Assembly (NCBI RefSeq): GCF_046630445.1
Contig: NC_092335.1
Span: forward strand, 631,584,001 to 631,648,000
Direction of reading: 5' to 3'
DNA: 64,000 nt
From: Rutidosis leptorrhynchoides
Lineage: Eukaryota; Streptophyta; Magnoliopsida; Asterales; Asteraceae
A program made the position numbers and the translations under genes. Position 1 is the stretch's first letter. Each line of letters opens with the position of its first letter. This document shows positions 60,419 to 64,000 of this stretch, in pieces. A model generated the notes under the pieces. The model was not told where the DNA came from. It was given only the letters and a program-made list of their open reading frames with translations, and ran no database searches.

Positions 60419-63400
60419 TGAAATGTCCCGTTCTTATTGATTAAAAACGTTCCATATTAATTGATTTCGTTGCGAGGTTTTGACCTCTATATGAGACGTT
60501 TTTCAAAGACTGCATTCATTTTTAAAACAAACCATAACCTTTATTTCATAAATAAATGTTTAAAAAGCTTTATGTAGATTATCAAATAATGTTCATCTAA
60601 AATATTCTGTTTACACACGACCATTACATAATGGTTTACAATACAAATATGTTACATCGAAATCAGTTTCTTGAATGCAGTTTTTACACAATATCATACA
60701 AACATGGACTCCAAATCTTGTCCTTATTTTAGTATGCAACAGCGGAAGCTCTTAGTATTCACCTGAGAATAAACATGCTTTAAACGTCAACAAAAATGTT
60801 GGTGAGTTATAGGTTTAACCTATATATATCAAATCGTAACAATAGACCACAAGATTTCATATTTCAATACACATCCCATACATAGAGATAAAAATCATTC
60901 ATATGGTGAACACCTGGTAATCGACATTAACAAGATGCATATATAAGAATATCCCCATCATTCCGGGACACCCTTCGGATATGATATAAATTTCGAAGTA
61001 CTAAAGCATCCGGTACTTTGGATGGGGTTTGTTAGGCCCAATAGATCTATCTTTAGGATTCGCGTCAATTAGGGTGTCTGTTCCCTAATTCTTAGATTAC
61101 CAGACTTAATAAAAAGGGGCATATTCGATTTCGATAATTCAACCATAGAATGTAGTTTCACGTACTTGTGTCTATTTTGTAAATCATTTATAAAACCTGC
61201 ATGTATTCTCATCCCAAAAATATTAGATTTTAAAAGTGAGACTATAACTCACTTTCACAGATTTTTACTTCGTCGGGAAGTAAGACTTGGCCACTGGTTG
61301 ATTCACGAACCTATAACAATGTATACATATATATCAAAGTATGTTCAAAATATATTTACAACACTTTTAATATATTTTGATGTTTTAAGTTTATTAAGTC
61401 AGCTGTCCTCGTTAGTAACCTACAACTAGTTGTCCACAGTTAGATGTACAGAAATAAATCGATAAATATTATCTTGAATCAATCCACGACCCGGTGTATA
61501 CGTATCTCAGTATTGATCACAACTCAAACTATATATATTTTGGAATCAACCTCAACCCTGTATAGCTAACTCCAACATTCACATATAGAGTGTCTATGGT
61601 TGTTCCGAAATATATATAGATGTGTCGACATGATAGGTCGAAACATTGTATACGTGTCTATGGTATCTCAAGATTACATAATATACAATACAAGTTGATT
61701 AAGTTATGGTTGGAATAGATTTGTTACCAATTTTCACGTAGCTAAAATGAGAAAAATTATCCAATCTTGTTTTACCCATAACTTCTTCATTTTAAATCCG
61801 TTTTGAGTGAATCAAATTGCTATGGTTTCATATTGAACTCTATTTTATGAATCTAAATAGAAAAAGTATAGGTTTATAGTCGGAAAAATAAGTTACAAGT
61901 CGTTTTTGTAAAGGTAGTCATTTCAGTCGAAAGGACGACGTCTAGATGACCATTTTAGAAAACATACTTCCACTTTGAGTTTAACCATAATTTTTGGATA
62001 TAGTTTCATGTTCATAATAAAAATCATTTTCCCAGAATAACAACTTTTAAATCAAAGTTTATCATAGTTTTTAATTAACTAACCCAAAACAACCAGCGGT
62101 GTTACTACGATGGCGTAAATCCGATTTTACGCTGTTTTTCGTGTTTCCAGGTTTTAAATCATTAAGTTAGAATATCATATAGATATAGAACATGTGTTTA
62201 GTTGATTTTAAAAGTCAAGTTAGAAGGATTAACTTTTATTTGCGAACAAGTTTAGAATTAACTAAACTATGTTCTAGTGATTACAAGTTTAAACCTTCGA
62301 ATAAGATAGCTTTGTATGTATGAATCGAATGATGTTATGAACATCATTACTACCTCAAGTTCCTTGGATAAACCTACTAGAAATGAGAAAAATAGATCTA
62401 GCTTCAAAGGATCCTTGGATGGCTTGAAAGTTCTTGAAGCAGAATCATGACACGAAAACAATTTCAAGTAAGATTTCCACTCGAAATAAGATTGTTATAG
62501 TTATAGAAATTGAATTAAAGTTTGAATATGATTATTACCTTGTATTAGAAAGATAACCTACTGTAAGTAACAAAGGTTTCTTGATCTTGGATGATTACTT
62601 GGAATGGATTTAGAAAACTTGGAAGTAAACTTGCAATCTTGGAAGTATTCTTGATTTTATGAAACTAGAACTTTTGGAATTTATGAAGAACACTTAGAAC
62701 TTGAAGATAGAACTTGAGAGAGATCAATTAGATGAAGAAAATTGAAGAATGAAAGTGTTTGTAGGTGTTTTTGGTCGATGGTGTATGGATTATATATAAA
62801 GGATATGTAATTTTGTTTTCATGTAAATAAGTCATGAATGATTACTCATATTTTTGTAATTTTATGAGATATTTCATGCTAGTTGCCAAATGATGGTTCC
62901 CACATGTGTTAGGTGACTCACGTGGGCTGCTAAGAGCTGATCATTGGAGTGTATATACCAATAGTACATACATCTAAAAGCTGTGTATTGTACGAGTACG
63001 AATACGGATGCATACGAGTAGAATTGTTGATGAAACTGAACGAGGATGTAATTGTAAGCATTTTTGTTAAGTAGAAGTATTTTGATAAGTGTCTTGAAGT
63101 CTTTCAAAAGTGTATGAATACATATTAAAACACTACATGTATATACATTTTAACTGAGTCGTTAAGTCATCGTTAGTCGTTACATGTAAATGTTGTTTTG
63201 AAACCTTTAGGTTAACGATCTTGTTGAATGTTGTTAACCCATTGTTTATTATAACAAATGAGATGTTAAATTGTTATATTATCATGATATTATGATATAT
63301 AATATATCTTAGTATGATATATATATATAGTTAAATGTCGTTACAACGATAATCGTTACATATATGTCTCGTTTCGAAATCATTAAGTTAGTAGTCTTAT

Positions 63401-63862
63401 TTTTACATATGTATTTCATTGTTAATACACTTAATAATATATTTACTTATCATTTAACATAATTAACCAAGTGTATCAATATCTTAATATGATTCATATG
63501 TACCTAGTAAGACGTTGTTATAACGATAATCGTTATATATATATCGTTTTCGAGTTTCTTAAATTAATAGTCTCATTTTTATGTATATAACTCATTGTTA
63601 AAATACCTAATGAGATACATACTTATAATAAAATCATGTTAACTATATATATATAATCATATATATGTCATCGTATAGTTTTTACAAGTTTTAACGTTCG
63701 TGAATCACCGGTCAACTTGGGTGGTCAATTGTCTATATGAAACCTATTTCAATTAATCAAGTCTTAACAAGTTTGATTGCTTAACATGTTTGGAAACACT
63801 TAATCATGTAAATAACAATTTCATTTAATATATATAAACATGGAAAAGGTCGGGTCACTACA
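60419..63862 (-). mobile_element. Solo LTR F (3444 bp), A/B family
   Basis: Minus orientation, with ends TGAAATGTCCCG and GGGTCACTACA (plus strand). It is flanked by the perfect target duplication actag (60414-60418 and 63863-63867). It aligns with the A/B LTRs throughout. A clear TATA box (minus TTTATATATA, 62791-62800) sits where A/B have TTTATATCTA. It is longer than the other copies because of a degenerate duplication of about 190 bp at about 63330-63650. There is no interior. The minus frame at 62874-63107 equals the LTR frame seen in A and B and is not a gene. Confidence 0.95.
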
Positions 63863-63867
63863 ACTAG

Positions 63868-63998
63868 AGGGTGCGCATAATACGCAATTCACCGGTACCA
63901 GGTCTCGCGCTCGGGGGCTTGATTACCCGAGGTTTTACCTTCTATGGGGGAGCCAATGTATAGGAGGGTTTCCTCGCTTATCAAAAAAAAAAAAAAAT
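63868..63998 (+). mobile_element. tRNA-derived SINE, 3' half with poly(A)
   Basis: The continuation of the SINE after the solo LTR: GGGTGCGCATAATACGC, then a body, ending in about 15 A at the window edge. The last bases aatgt could begin a target duplication matching aaatgtaaaag at 60299-60309, but the window ends there. Confidence 0.55.
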
Positions 63999-64000
63999 GT

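Overview
This is nuclear plant DNA: AT-rich, with no bacterial-type gene organisation, dominated by LTR retrotransposons primed by initiator tRNA-Met, and holding one ordinary plant gene, an intronless ATL-type RING-H2 ubiquitin ligase at 55426-56193. The LTR types and a recurring reverse-transcriptase-associated pseudogene suggest a eudicot, probably Asteraceae. That is inference from recollection of such sequences and was not checked.

Positions 1-49524 are one nested retrotransposon cluster. The oldest layer, element D (minus strand; LTR about 4.1 kb; 3.9 kb interior without pol), has its 3' LTR at 1-2620, its interior at 2621-6577, and its 5' LTR split into 6578-8877, 34968-35898 and 48593-49524 by two later insertions. 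The first is element A (8878-34967, target duplication caacc), a Ty3/gypsy chromovirus. It is split in its gag by element B (15173-28276, target duplication caaat), a near-identical, intact and very recent member of the same family. The second is element C (35899-48592, target duplication ggtga), a non-autonomous element related to D, which itself carries a 616-bp solo LTR (43731-44346, target duplication gaagg). The order is therefore D, then A and C, then B. LTR divergence counted by eye agrees: about 2.7% over 740 bp for D, several dozen substitutions for A, about 30 for C, and 3 substitutions plus 1 indel for B.

The most unusual biology is in A and B. Between the primer binding site and gag, both carry two extra intact genes: an acidic protein of 199/204 aa and a 227-aa F-box protein of plant type. 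The two F-box copies differ by about 15 synonymous and 11 nonsynonymous nucleotides, which suggests protein-level constraint. The pol-less elements C and D share with A and B the primer site, a leader segment, a palindromic motif beside the 3' LTR, and an internal copy of the last bases before the 3' LTR. These shared signals are what trans-mobilisation of C and D by A/B-type elements would require.

From 49525 to 64000 the window holds a copia-type LTR fragment, a broken reverse-transcriptase-associated pseudogene, three Helitron-like termini, a PIF/Harbinger element carrying only its Myb-like ORF1, the ATL gene, two solo LTRs in minus orientation (57553-60105, target duplication aataa; 60419-63862, target duplication actag), a LINE remnant, and a tRNA-derived SINE split by the second solo LTR. 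Several long trinucleotide and TA microsatellites are present.
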